In this document: positions 32,342 to 41,571 of the stretch, in pieces
Layout: each line of letters starts with the position of its first letter
Position numbering within the stretch: position 1 is the stretch's first letter
Assembly (NCBI GenBank): GCA_019423635.1
Contig: JAHZBA010000006.1
Span: forward strand, 23,314-87,313
DNA: 64,000 bases
Source: Clostridiales bacterium
GTDB lineage: Bacteria > Bacillota > Clostridia > Oscillospirales > Oscillospiraceae
Direction of reading: 5' to 3'
Program-made: the position numbers and the translations under genes
The notes under the pieces: generated by a model
What the model was told of the DNA's origin: nothing
The model's input: the letters and a program-made list of their open reading frames with translations, nothing else
The model's database searches: none

Positions 32342-33835
32342 TCAGGGGGATTCCCCGGCGCCGCCCCTGTCGTAAAACGCGGCGAAGGCCGCCTGGTTGG
32401 CCCGCCATTTCTCCGGGCGCTGGAGGTACTCCGCCGGGTATTTCGGATTGAAAACCCGCTGGATCCTCCCCGCCGCCCGCTCCACCATCTTGGTGGAGCC
32501 CCCCGCCCCGAAGGACAGGATGGAGCACAGCTCCGACATGATCTCAATATTGTACAGGCACGCCCCGCCGCCGCGGCTCCAGCCCACATTCTCAAAGCTG
32601 CCGGACATGTACTTCTGCCGGTACAGGTAGTAGGGCCGGTGCCCCGCGTTCCGCAGAACCGGCTCCGCGTAGTCCAGCATCTCCCCCACCGCCTCCGGGC
32701 CGGGGATCGTCAGCCCCTCTGTGAGAATCCGGCTCCCCTTTTTCAGGGCCAGGGTGTGAATGGTCACATTGTCCGTTCCAAACTCCAGACACCGGTCCAG
32801 GGACCGGCGGAAGCCCTCCGGCGTGTCCTCCGGCAGCCCTGCGATCAGGTCCATGTTCACATGGGGAAATCCGTAAGCGTCCACCAGCTCCATGGCCCGC
32901 TGGATGTCCCCGGCGGTGTGATGCCGGCCGATGGCCTCCAGCACATGGTCCTCCATGGTCTGGGGATTCACGGACAGCCGGGTCACCCCGTGGGATTTCA
33001 GCACCGCCAGCTTCTCCGCCGTGATGGTGTCCGGCCGGCCCGCCTCCACGGTGATCTCCCCGCAGCAAAGCAGGTCAAAGCCCTCCTCAAAGGCCGACAG
33101 CACCCGGTCCAGCTGGTCCGCCGTCAGGGTGGTGGGGGTCCCGCCGCCCATGTAAAAGCTCCGGACCCGCAATCCCGTCCGCCGCACCATCTCTCCCCCG
33201 GCCCGGAGCTCCTCCACCAGCGACTCCACATAGGGCTCCACCAGGGAAAAGCTCTTCTCCACCGACTGGCTCACAAAGGAGCAGTAGGCGCAGCGGGTGG
33301 GGCAGAAGGGGATGCCCACATACACGGCGATGTCCCCTGTCTCCAGATCCTGCGCCGCCTCATAGGCTCTGGCGCCGGTCTCCGCCGCCAGGGCCGCCCG
33401 GGACGGCGAGACGAAGTAGTCCCGCTCCAGCATCCCCCGGGCCTCCGCCGCCGTCTGTCCCGCCTCCAGGGCCGCCGTCACCAGCTTGTCCGGCCGGACG
33501 CCCGTCAGCATCCCCCAGGGGGGCGCGGCGTCCAGGAGCTCCCGGGCCGCCAGATAGAAGGCCGCCCCGACGGCGTGCCGCCGCCGGCCCTCCCGGGCGA
33601 AGTCCGATCCGGAGAGGGGGACGGTACAGAAGGCGCTGTTCCTCCGGCCCCGGAGAGATAACTCCGCCGTCGCCAGCAGGCGCTCCCCGCCGTTCTCCTC
33701 CCGGCAGGCCACCCTCGCCCAGGTCTCATCCCCCGGTCCGATGGGCTCATAGACCGGCAGCTCCCCGGGAAACAGGTTCAAAAGGCTCTGCTCCACGGTG
33801 TAGCGCTCGTTGTGGCCAATCAGCTCCAGCTTCAT
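32342..33835 (-). CDS. hemZ: HemZ-type oxygen-independent coproporphyrinogen III oxidase-like radical SAM protein
   Basis: A 497-residue protein with a radical-SAM core. The 4Fe-4S ligands are Cys178, Cys182 and Cys185 (CPTRCAYC), followed by SFYMGGGTPTTL and the N-terminal HemZ-specific region of about 170 residues that HemN/HemW lack. HemZ proteins share this layout in Firmicutes; some members may be haem chaperones or radical-SAM enzymes rather than oxidases, so the reaction is uncertain. ATG at 33835 is 3 bases after the MBL gene. Confidence 0.9.
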   Translation of the reverse strand: MKLELIGHNERYTVEQSLLNLFPGELPVYEPIGPGDETWARVACREENGGERLLATAELSLRGRRNSAFCTVPLSGSDFAREGRRRHAVGAAFYLAARELLDAAPPWGMLTGVRPDKLVTAALEAGQTAAEARGMLERDYFVSPSRAALAAETGARAYEAAQDLETGDIAVYVGIPFCPTRCAYCSFVSQSVEKSFSLVEPYVESLVEELRAGGEMVRRTGLRVRSFYMGGGTPTTLTADQLDRVLSAFEEGFDLLCCGEITVEAGRPDTITAEKLAVLKSHGVTRLSVNPQTMEDHVLEAIGRHHTAGDIQRAMELVDAYGFPHVNMDLIAGLPEDTPEGFRRSLDRCLEFGTDNVTIHTLALKKGSRILTEGLTIPGPEAVGEMLDYAEPVLRNAGHRPYYLYRQKYMSGSFENVGWSRGGGACLYNIEIMSELCSILSFGAGGSTKMVERAAGRIQRVFNPKYPAEYLQRPEKWRANQAAFAAFYDRGGAGESP

Positions 33836-33838
33836 GCC

Positions 33839-34456
33839 TCACTCCCGCAGCGCGTGGCGCAGGTAGGGGTTCGCGTCCCGCTCCTGATCCAGGGTACTGA
33901 AATCCATGTGCCCCGGCAGCACCTGGAGATCCCCCTCCAGCTGCCCCAGGCGCTTCAAAGACGCCATGATCTTCTCCACGGAGCCCCCCTCAAAGTCCGT
34001 CCGGCCGCAGGAGCCGGCAAACAGCGTGTCGCCGCAGAAGAGCACGTCCCCGCAGCGCAGCGTCACAGACCCCTCCGAGTGGCCGGGGGTGTGGAGCACC
34101 TGAATGGTCCGCTCCCCCAGGGGCAGCGTGTCCCCCTCGTCGTAGAAGGACACCGCCCGGCAGCTCCCGTCCATCACCTGTCCGGAGAGGGGGAAGAGCC
34201 TGGAGGGCGAGTCCGGGTAGTCGTTTTTGTGGAGATAGATCTCCGCCTCCGGCAGCGCCTCCGCCAGCTCCGCCACGGCGCCGGTGTGGTCGTAGTGTCC
34301 GTGGGTCAGCAGAAGATAGCGGACCTCCAGCCCCTCCAGGGCCTTCAAAATCTCCCCGGCGGCCCCGCCGGGATCAATGACGGCGGCCTGGCCCCCGTCC
34401 TCCAGCACATAGCAGTTGGTGCCGTAGGGCGGCACCGCCAGACATTTGATCTTCAT
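33839..34456 (-). CDS. MBL-fold metallohydrolase, glyoxalase II-like
   Basis: A 205-residue protein with the zinc motif THGHYDHTGA (about residues 56-65), HTPGHSEGS and CGDTLFAGSCGRTD. It lies between dtd and hemZ as in other Firmicutes. These proteins are thioester hydrolases in several cases, but the substrate is unknown. ATG at 34456 follows AAGGAGAGACAGGTT. The stop is 3 bases before hemZ. Confidence 0.9.
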   Translation of the reverse strand: MKIKCLAVPPYGTNCYVLEDGGQAAVIDPGGAAGEILKALEGLEVRYLLLTHGHYDHTGAVAELAEALPEAEIYLHKNDYPDSPSRLFPLSGQVMDGSCRAVSFYDEGDTLPLGERTIQVLHTPGHSEGSVTLRCGDVLFCGDTLFAGSCGRTDFEGGSVEKIMASLKRLGQLEGDLQVLPGHMDFSTLDQERDANPYLRHALRE

Positions 34457-34536
34457 AACCTGTCTCTCCTTCTCCGATTCGCCCGTCAAAATCATACCGG
34501 ATTCCGGCATCCGCCGCTTCCGCTCCGGGCCCTTCC

Positions 34537-34980
34537 TCAGGGCCGCTCCGTGTCAAAGAGGATGGTCACCGGCCCGTCGTTGCAGGACTCCACCTGCATG
34601 TCGGCCCCAAACTCCCCGTGCTCCACCTGGAAGCCCCGCTCCCGGCAGCGGTCCATAAAGCGCTCATACAGCGGCACGGCCTGCTCCGGCTTTGCCGCGC
34701 CGGTAAAGCCGGGCCGGCGGGAGGAGGTGTCGGCGTAGAGGGTAAACTGGGAGACCACCAGAAGGCTCCCGCCCACCTGCTCCAGGCTCAAATTCATCTT
34801 GCCGCCGGCGTCTTCAAACACCCGCAGATTGCAGATCTTCTCCGCCAGCTTGTCGGCGGCGGCCTCCGTATCCCTGGGACCCACCCCCAGCAGGACCAGA
34901 AAGCCCTGGCCGATCCGGCCGTTGACCCTCCCGTCAATGGTGACGGAGGCCTGGCGAACCCGCGTGACGACTGCTCTCAT
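34537..34980 (-). CDS. dtd: D-aminoacyl-tRNA deacylase
   Basis: A 147-residue enzyme, normal size. Signature SQFTLYAD (nucleophile region) and the Gly-cis-Pro motif NDGPVT near the C-terminus, with N-terminal MRAVVTRVRQASVTIDG. It removes D-amino acids from tRNA. ATG at 34980 follows AAAGGAAGGTCTGCC. It is part of the recJ-rel-dtd-MBL-hemZ line; a gap of 163 bases to rel has no clear terminator. Confidence 0.95.
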   Translation of the reverse strand: MRAVVTRVRQASVTIDGRVNGRIGQGFLVLLGVGPRDTEAAADKLAEKICNLRVFEDAGGKMNLSLEQVGGSLLVVSQFTLYADTSSRRPGFTGAAKPEQAVPLYERFMDRCRERGFQVEHGEFGADMQVESCNDGPVTILFDTERP

Positions 34981-35143
34981 GGCAGACCTTCCTTTCCCTT
35001 GGAATTGCGAAACCGGACGGACCGCATCCGCCCGTGCTCCACAGCCGCCGGACTCCCCGGAGATCATCCGCAGGGGCCGGCGGCCCGTTTCCCCCGCAAA
35101 CGGGCGGTTTCGGAGCGCGGCGCACCGCTCTCCGCCCCCGCAG

Positions 35144-37348
35144 TCACCCCGCGGGCCGGGTGACCTGCAAGACCCCGGAGATCTGGGTCAGCTTGTTCAT
35201 CAGCGCCTGGAGCTGCTGGCTGTCCCGAATCCGCACCTCCAGCCGGAAGATGGCAAATCCGTCCTGGGTGCTCCGGGAGTTGATCCCCAGCACAAAGGTA
35301 TTCGTGGTGGACAGTGCCGCGGAGATATCCAGCAGCAGCCCCTGGCGGTCCTTGCAGATCACCTCCAGAACCGTGGGATAGTTCTCGTTGGTATCGCTGC
35401 CCCAGGAGACCTTGATCCACCGCCCTGCCTGATCCGCCTGCCTCCGCTTCTCCTCTGAGGCGTTGGGGCAGTCGCAGCGGTGCACGGACACCCCGTAGCC
35501 CCGGGTGATGAAGCCCACGATCTCGTCCCCCGGCACCGGGGTGCAGCACTTGGAGAACTTCACCAGGCAGTTGTCCAGGCCCTCCACAATGATCCCCTGC
35601 TCGCTCTTCACCCGCTTGGGCTCGGCGGGCCGGGGCTCCTCCTTCTGTTCGGCGGCCTCCGCCGCCTGCTGCTCCAGGTGGTGCTGCCGGAGGACCCGGT
35701 TGATCTCCCCCTGCATCCGGCTCACCGCCTTCTGCGCGGTGAAGCCGCCGTAGCCGATGGCGGCATACATGTCGTCCAGGGACGGATAGGCCACTTTTTT
35801 CAAAAGACTCGGCAGCAGCTCCGGGTCCGTGATATCCTTCATGCTCAGCCCGCAGTGCTTGAGCTCCGCCTCGAAGGCGCTGCGCCCGCCCACAATATTC
35901 TCCTCCCGGCGCTCCTTCTTGAACCACTGGCGGATCTTGCTGCGGGCCTCGCTGCTGCGGGCGATCTTCATCCAGTCCCGGCTGGGCCCCCGGGCGGCCT
36001 TGGAGGTCATGATCTCCACAATGTCGCCGTTTTTCAGCACATGGTCCAGCGTCACAATGCGGTTATTCACCTTGGCGCCCACCATGTGGTTGCCCACGGC
36101 GGAGTGGATGGCATAGGCAAAGTCAATGGGGGTGGCCCCGGCGGGCAGGTTCTGCACGTCGCCGTTGGGGGTGAAGACGAACACCTCGTCGGCGAACATA
36201 TCCACCTTCAGCGAGTGGATATACTCCTCGGCGTCGGTGCCCTCCTGGTTCTCCAAAAGGCGCCGGACCCACTCGTAGCGGCCCTCGGTGCCGGCCCCCT
36301 GGCCGTTCTGCTTGTATTTCCAGTGGGCGGCCACGCCGTACTCGGCGATCTCGTGCATCTCCCGCGTGCGGATCTGCACCTCAAAGGGGATGCCGTCGGT
36401 GCCCATGACGGTGGTGTGCAGGGACTGGTAGCCGTTGGGCTTGGGGGTGCCGATATAGTCCTTGAACCGGCCCAGGATGGGCTTGAAGATGTCGTGAATC
36501 ACGCCCAGGACGTTGTAGCAGTCCCCCAGGCTCTCCACAATCACCCGGAAGGCAAAGAGGTCGAAGATCTCCTCCAGGCTCTTGTTCTGATTGAACATCT
36601 TGCGGTAGATGGAGTAGGGGTGCTTCATCCGGCCGTAGACGATGTGCTCGATTCCCAGCTCGTTGAGCCGCTCGTCAATCTGGATCTGGGTCCGGCGCAT
36701 GAAGCGCTCGTACTCCCCCCGCTTCTCCTCCAGCTGGGAGGTGATCTCCTCAAAGCCCACCGGGTCCAGATACTTTAAGGACAGGTCCTCCAGCTCCCAC
36801 TTGATCCGCTGCATCCCCAGCCGGTGGGCGATGGGGGCGTAGATCTCCATGGTCTCCAGGGACTTCTGCTTCTGCTTGGCGGGAGACTGGTACTCCATGG
36901 TCCGCATATTGTGGAGCCGGTCGGAGATCTTGATGAGGATGACCCGGATGTCCTTGGACATGGCGATGAGCATCTTCCGCAGATTCTCCATCTGCTCGTC
37001 TTCCTTGGTGGCGTACTGGATGCGGGTCAGCTTGCTGACCCCCTCCACCAGGTCCGCCACCGTGGGGGAGAAGAGCTTTGCCACCTGGTCGTAGGTGGCG
37101 GGGGTGTCCTCAATCACGTCGTGGAGCAAAGCGGCCTCGATGGACTCGCTGTCCAGCCGCAGCTCCTCCGCCACGATCTGGGCCACCGCCAGGGGATGGA
37201 TGATATAGGGCTCGCCGCTCTTGCGTTTTTGCTCCTTGTGGGCGTCGTCGGCGAAGATGAAGGCGGCCTTGATCTGCTCGAAATCCGCGGCGGGGTTGTA
37301 GCCCCGCACGGTCTTTTCCAGCAGGTCGTACTGTTCCTGAATGGTCAT
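35144..37348 (-). CDS. relA: Bifunctional (p)ppGpp synthetase/hydrolase Rel
   Basis: A 734-residue RSH protein. The HD hydrolase domain carries His51, His76 and Asp77 (ALLHDVIEDTPA); the synthetase domain follows (GRMKHPYSIYRKM; FDLFAFRVIV; GYQSLHTTVMG), then the TGS domain (VFVFTPNGDVQNLPAGATPIDFAYAIHSAVGNH) and the C-terminal ACT domain (LEVICKDRQGLLLDISAAL). Both enzymatic domains look intact, so the protein can make and destroy the alarmone. Its stop/start overlaps recJ by 4 bases (ATGA). ATG 37348 follows AAGAGGAGGGAATCCCCT. Confidence 0.95.
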   Translation of the reverse strand: MTIQEQYDLLEKTVRGYNPAADFEQIKAAFIFADDAHKEQKRKSGEPYIIHPLAVAQIVAEELRLDSESIEAALLHDVIEDTPATYDQVAKLFSPTVADLVEGVSKLTRIQYATKEDEQMENLRKMLIAMSKDIRVILIKISDRLHNMRTMEYQSPAKQKQKSLETMEIYAPIAHRLGMQRIKWELEDLSLKYLDPVGFEEITSQLEEKRGEYERFMRRTQIQIDERLNELGIEHIVYGRMKHPYSIYRKMFNQNKSLEEIFDLFAFRVIVESLGDCYNVLGVIHDIFKPILGRFKDYIGTPKPNGYQSLHTTVMGTDGIPFEVQIRTREMHEIAEYGVAAHWKYKQNGQGAGTEGRYEWVRRLLENQEGTDAEEYIHSLKVDMFADEVFVFTPNGDVQNLPAGATPIDFAYAIHSAVGNHMVGAKVNNRIVTLDHVLKNGDIVEIMTSKAARGPSRDWMKIARSSEARSKIRQWFKKERREENIVGGRSAFEAELKHCGLSMKDITDPELLPSLLKKVAYPSLDDMYAAIGYGGFTAQKAVSRMQGEINRVLRQHHLEQQAAEAAEQKEEPRPAEPKRVKSEQGIIVEGLDNCLVKFSKCCTPVPGDEIVGFITRGYGVSVHRCDCPNASEEKRRQADQAGRWIKVSWGSDTNENYPTVLEVICKDRQGLLLDISAALSTTNTFVLGINSRSTQDGFAIFRLEVRIRDSQQLQALMNKLTQISGVLQVTRPAG

Positions 37349-39438
37349 AGGGGATTCCCTCCTCTTGTGGGATCGTCCCGCAGCCGGACGAGATAGGGAC
37401 AGGCCGTCAGGTCCGCCTTACCCTGGATGGGCACCAGGCACAGCGAGAGACGGCCGTCCTGCTCCGTCATGGAGATCAGCCCCCGCTCCCGGAAGACCTC
37501 CAGGGCCATGGCGGAGCGGAGGAAGCCGTCGCAGCCGCCGATCCGGGCGGCCAGCTGCCGCAGGTAGGGCAGGGCGTCCTCCTCCGCCTTCCCCTGACGG
37601 AGCCGGTGCTCCAGCATCCGCCAGCACAGGGCGAACTGCTCCCGGGAGGGCTGGAGGCGCACCGCCTCCTGGGTGGTGACGGCCTGCCCCTCCACCGCCC
37701 GGCGCACCAGGCTGAGGTCCGCCGCCTCGTGGCGGCTGGGCGCCAGGGAGGGCCGCAGGTCGATGATCTGCAGCTGCAGCGTGGTGGTGCCCCGGAAGGT
37801 GTTGGCCTGGAGATAGAAGGCGGCGTCCACCCGCATCCCCGCCGTGATGCCGCACTCCTCCTCCGTCACGGAGAAGAAGATGCCCTCAAAGCGGCAGGTG
37901 CCCTTGCTGAGCCGCAGCTTCAGATGCCGCCCCTGGCCCACGCTCTGGACGGCGTCCACCGTGGCCCCCAGCAGGGCGAAGCTGGGCCGGGGATTCCCGG
38001 CGCCGTACGGCTCCAGCAGGCTCAGCTGCTCCACCTGCTCCAACGTCATCTGGGCGGGACAGGCAATGGCCGCGTCCAGCTCCAGGGAGCTCACCGGCGG
38101 CACGCCCCCGGTGGCGCTGCGGACATAGCGGTTCATCCGGGTCCGGAAGGCGTCGATGTTCTCCTCCGGAATCGTGAAGCCCGCCGCCAGCTCATGGCCG
38201 CCGAAGCCGTCCAGCAGGTCCGCGCAGGACTCCAGGGCGGCGAAGAGGTTCAGCCCGCCGTAGGACCGGCAGGACCCCTTCCCGGTGCCGTCCTTCAGAT
38301 GAATCATGAAGCTGGGGCAGGAGTATTTCTCCGCCAGGCGGGAGGCCACAATCCCCACCACCCCCTGGTGCCAGTTCTCGCTGGCCAGGACCAGGGCGTG
38401 CCGCTCCTCCGCCCGGAGCCGCGCGATCTTTTCCGCGGCGTCGGCGCAGATGGACTGCTCCACACACTGGCGCTCCCGGTTCAGCTCACAAAGCGCCCGG
38501 GCCAGCTCCTCTGCCTGGGCGGGGTCCTCTGTCTCCAGCAGGTCCGCCGCCAGATCCGCCGCCCCCATGCGCCCCGCGGCGTTGATCCGGGGGGAGAGGA
38601 CGAAGCCGATCTGAATGGAGGTGATGGGCCGGCCCAGAAGGCCCGCCTCCCGCAGCAGGGCGTGAATGCCCACAAAGTCCGTGTGGGGCAGGGCCTCCAG
38701 GCCGCAGTGGACGATGGTCCGGTTCTCCCCCTCCATGCGCATGACGTCCGCCACCGTGCCGATGGCCGCCAGGGAGCAGTAGCGGGCAAACAGGGCGTCC
38801 TCCCGGCTCTCGCCCCCCAGGGCCAGCACCAGCTTCAGCGCCACGCCCACCCCCGCCAGGTGCTTGAAGGGGTAGGGACAGTCCGGCCGGTGGGGGTCCA
38901 CCACCGCTGCGGCCTCCGGCAGGACCTCCTTGCACTCGTGGTGGTCCGTAATCACCACGTCCATGCCGATGGAGGCGGCAAAGGCCACCTCCTCGCAGCC
39001 GGTGATGCCGCAGTCCACCGTCACCATCAGCGTGGCCCCCTGGTCCCGCAGGGCCTGGATGGCCTCCCGGGACAGGCCGTAGCCGTCCTCAATCCGGTGG
39101 GGGATGTGCCGCAGGCACCTTGCCCCGCAGCTTTTCAGATAGTCCAGCAGCACCACCGTAGCGGTGATGCCGTCCACATCGTAATCGCCAAAGACCGCGA
39201 TGGTCTCCCCCTCCGCAATGGCCCGCTGAATCCGGGCCACGGCCCTGTCCATGTCCCGCATGGCCATGGGGGAGGCGCTCAGGCACCGCTCCCGCTCCAG
39301 CAGCTCCGCGGCGGCCTCCGGCGTGGAGACGCCCCGGGCCGCCAGCACCGTGGACAGCAGATAGGGATACCCCGCGTCCCGCAGCGCCGCGACGGTCTGC
39401 TCCTCCGGCGTCCCAATGTTCCACTTTTTGAATTTCAC
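37345..39438 (-). CDS. recJ: Single-stranded-DNA-specific exonuclease RecJ
   Basis: A 697-residue DHH exonuclease, shorter than B. subtilis RecJ (786), ending after a C-terminal domain. Motifs DYDVDGITATVVL (motif I), DCGITG (II), ITDHHECK (III, DHH) and FGGHELAAGF (DHHA1). It works 5'-to-3' in recombination and repair. The GTG start follows GAGAGGGGGCGCGGCG. Promoter at 39501-39529. The stop overlaps the rel start. Confidence 0.94.
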   Translation of the reverse strand: MKFKKWNIGTPEEQTVAALRDAGYPYLLSTVLAARGVSTPEAAAELLERERCLSASPMAMRDMDRAVARIQRAIAEGETIAVFGDYDVDGITATVVLLDYLKSCGARCLRHIPHRIEDGYGLSREAIQALRDQGATLMVTVDCGITGCEEVAFAASIGMDVVITDHHECKEVLPEAAAVVDPHRPDCPYPFKHLAGVGVALKLVLALGGESREDALFARYCSLAAIGTVADVMRMEGENRTIVHCGLEALPHTDFVGIHALLREAGLLGRPITSIQIGFVLSPRINAAGRMGAADLAADLLETEDPAQAEELARALCELNRERQCVEQSICADAAEKIARLRAEERHALVLASENWHQGVVGIVASRLAEKYSCPSFMIHLKDGTGKGSCRSYGGLNLFAALESCADLLDGFGGHELAAGFTIPEENIDAFRTRMNRYVRSATGGVPPVSSLELDAAIACPAQMTLEQVEQLSLLEPYGAGNPRPSFALLGATVDAVQSVGQGRHLKLRLSKGTCRFEGIFFSVTEEECGITAGMRVDAAFYLQANTFRGTTTLQLQIIDLRPSLAPSRHEAADLSLVRRAVEGQAVTTQEAVRLQPSREQFALCWRMLEHRLRQGKAEEDALPYLRQLAARIGGCDGFLRSAMALEVFRERGLISMTEQDGRLSLCLVPIQGKADLTACPYLVRLRDDPTRGGNPL

Positions 39439-39500
39439 CGCCGCGCCCCCTCTCGTCCTCTCTCCGCCCGTCCGGCAGAGATGTCCATTATAACTTTAAC

Positions 39501-39529
39501 AGTATAGCAGAAAACTGCGGCCAGGTAAA
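39501..39529 (-). promoter_or_regulatory. Promoter of the recJ-rel-dtd operon
   Basis: On the minus strand: TTTACC (39524-39529), 17-base spacer, TATACT (39501-39506), about 63 bases before the recJ start. Confidence 0.65.
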
Positions 39530-39725
39530 GAAAAAATCTTTTGAAATCCGGCAGATGCGAAAACTTCCGGAGCGGACCTGCCGCCGCCCTGTCCCGCGCC
39601 CCCGCGCCCCGCCGGACCCCAGCATTTCCGCCGTCTCCTTCCGCCCCGGACGCCCCAGCCGGCTCCGGCTCTGTCCGACATCCGCTGTCCTCCCGTGTGG
39701 ACAGACCACGTTACAAATTTTCTCC

Positions 39726-39754
39726 TTTACAAATTAGACACAATCTGCTATCAT
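39726..39754 (+). promoter_or_regulatory. Promoter of the peptidase gene, with adjacent inverted repeat
   Basis: TTTACA (39726-39731), 17-base spacer, TATCAT (39749-39754). GCTATC-N5-GATAGC (39747-39763) overlaps the -10 and could be an operator. Gap 39530-39725 is otherwise without recognised features. Confidence 0.55.
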
Positions 39755-39859
39755 GAGGATAGCACACAGCAATTTGCAAAAAATTTTTAAGTGGTCCCTG
39801 TAAATTTTCTCACTTTTTCCCGGCAAATACCCGTATTTTTTTGCAACAGGAGGCTGCCT

Positions 39860-41137
39860 ATGGACCGTCAGGCGCTGATCTCCAGGATTGACCAAACCGT
39901 GGAAGGTCTGACCAATGAGCTTGTTGACTTTGCCCGGACCATCTTCTCCATTCCCACCCAGAATCCCCCCGGCAACAACTATTCCGCCTGTGCCCGGGCC
40001 ATCGGCGCCATGATGGAGAAGATCGGCATGGACGTGGAGTACGTCGAGGTCCCCCGGGAGCGGCTGGCGGAGCTGGCCCCCATGGGGGAGGGATTGCCCC
40101 GGGTCAGCGTGGTGGGGTATCTGGGCGGCCGGACCCAGCGGCCCAACATCCACTTCACCGGCCACTACGACGTGGTCCCCGAGGGCACCGGCTGGACAAC
40201 GGATCCCTACGGCAGCGAGGTCCGGGACGGGCGGATCTACGCCCGGGGCTCCGCCGACCAGAAGAGCGGCATCGTCTCCGAGGTACTGGCCGCCTACGCC
40301 CTGCAAAAGGCGGGGCTGCGGCTGAACGGCACCTTCATCGCCTCCGCCACGCCGGACGAGGAGACCGGCGGTCAGGCCGGCGTGGGCTACCTGGTGGAGC
40401 AGGGCTATCTCACCCGGGAGAGCACCGACTACTGCGTCATCACCGAGTGCCTGGATGTGGACAAAGTCTGCATCGGCCACCGGGGCACGCTGTGGTTCGA
40501 GGTGGACATCACCGGGAAGCAGAGCCACGGCAGTATGCCCGGCGAGGGCGTCAACGCCCTGGAGTTTGCCCAGCGGCTGATGCGGACCATCGACGAGGAC
40601 ATCCGTCCCCTGATCGCGGAGCCCACCCCCCTGCCGGTTCAGCCCCCGGCCTGCCGCTATACCACCCTGACCCCCACGATCCTCCAGGCCGGGGAGAAGA
40701 TCAACACCGTCCCCGGCACCTGCCGTCTGGGCTACGACTGGCGGCTGATCCCGGAGCTCAGCGTCTCCTGGGCCAAAGAGCAGATCGTTGCCGCCTGCGA
40801 GAAAGTGAAGGCCGCCATGCCCGGCAGCGATTACGCCATCCGCTATCTGGGAGAGGACAACCCCACCCTGGTGCCAAAGGACACGGACCTGGTAAAGACC
40901 TTCCTGGAAAGCGGCAGGACGTACCTCGGCCGGGAGATGGAGTTCTCCGTCAGCCCCGGCATGGACGATCAGAAGTACGTGGTGCAGCGGGGCAAGCTGG
41001 ATCGCTGCATCGTCTACGGCCCCGGCCGGCTGACCCTGGCCCACAAGGCCGACGAGTACGCCGTCATCGAGGAGATGAAGACGGCGGCCAAGATCATGGC
41101 ACTCTCCGCGGTGGACCTTCTGGGCCTGCTGGAGTAA
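39860..41137 (+). CDS. M20-family peptidase/deacylase, PepV/DapE-like
   Basis: A 425-residue zinc peptidase. Zinc site residues: FTGHYDVVPEG (His), YARGSADQKSG (Asp), ATPDEETGG (Glu pair). A bulge around residues 170-290 is the dimerisation domain; the last part carries SPGMDDQKYVVQRG and GPGRLTLAHKADEY. The family includes ArgE/DapE deacylases and di/carnosine-type peptidases; the substrate is not fixed by the sequence. ATG 39860 follows ACAGGAGGCTGCCT. Downstream lie YhdT and a sodium symporter, suggesting uptake of the product or substrate. Confidence 0.9.
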   Translation: MDRQALISRIDQTVEGLTNELVDFARTIFSIPTQNPPGNNYSACARAIGAMMEKIGMDVEYVEVPRERLAELAPMGEGLPRVSVVGYLGGRTQRPNIHFTGHYDVVPEGTGWTTDPYGSEVRDGRIYARGSADQKSGIVSEVLAAYALQKAGLRLNGTFIASATPDEETGGQAGVGYLVEQGYLTRESTDYCVITECLDVDKVCIGHRGTLWFEVDITGKQSHGSMPGEGVNALEFAQRLMRTIDEDIRPLIAEPTPLPVQPPACRYTTLTPTILQAGEKINTVPGTCRLGYDWRLIPELSVSWAKEQIVAACEKVKAAMPGSDYAIRYLGEDNPTLVPKDTDLVKTFLESGRTYLGREMEFSVSPGMDDQKYVVQRGKLDRCIVYGPGRLTLAHKADEYAVIEEMKTAAKIMALSAVDLLGLLE

Positions 41138-41160
41138 GAAGCGGTAGACAGCGGAGGCTT

Positions 41161-41186
41161 CAGGGCGCTGTTCCACCAGCGCCCTG
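41161..41186 (+). terminator. Weak hairpin after the peptidase gene
   Basis: CAGGGCGCTG, loop, CAGCGCCCTG without a T-run; partial termination or mRNA processing between the peptidase and symporter genes is possible. Confidence 0.4.
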
Positions 41187-41287
41187 TGAGCGGTGCCGCT
41201 CTCTATAAATCCGGAGGACCGGACGTGCGGGAACCGGCCGGTCCCCGAATCCATTCGGAACATTCTGTATAGAGGAGGAGAATCAAA

Positions 41288-41548
41288 TTGAAAAAACTGA
41301 CCCATGAAGAGCTCAACAAGCAGATCAAAAAAGAAGCCCTCAGCACTCTGCTGTTGACGGCCGTCTGCGCCGCATGGCACATCATCTGCGGGTTTGCCCT
41401 CAACGGCAACGGCCAGCAGATCATGCACATGCCCCAGTGGTTTGTCGTCAGCGTCGGCGGCTCCGGCATCATTGCCATCGTCGGCATCCTCATTCTGACC
41501 AACAAGGTCTTCATCGACTACGACTACGATGATGAGGCCGCAGAGTAA
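41288..41548 (+). CDS. YhdT family small membrane protein
   Basis: An 86-residue protein with two hydrophobic helices (LLLTAVCAAWHIICGFAL; WFVVSVGGSGIIAIVGILILTNK) and the YhdT layout (DUF997), where it accompanies PanF. The TTG start at 41288 is chosen because GAGGAGGAG is 9 bases upstream and no ATG fits. It is 23 bases before the symporter gene and probably forms one transporter with it. Confidence 0.85.
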   Translation: MKKLTHEELNKQIKKEALSTLLLTAVCAAWHIICGFALNGNGQQIMHMPQWFVVSVGGSGIIAIVGILILTNKVFIDYDYDDEAAE

Positions 41549-41571
41549 CGAAAAAAGGAGGGAGAAACAGT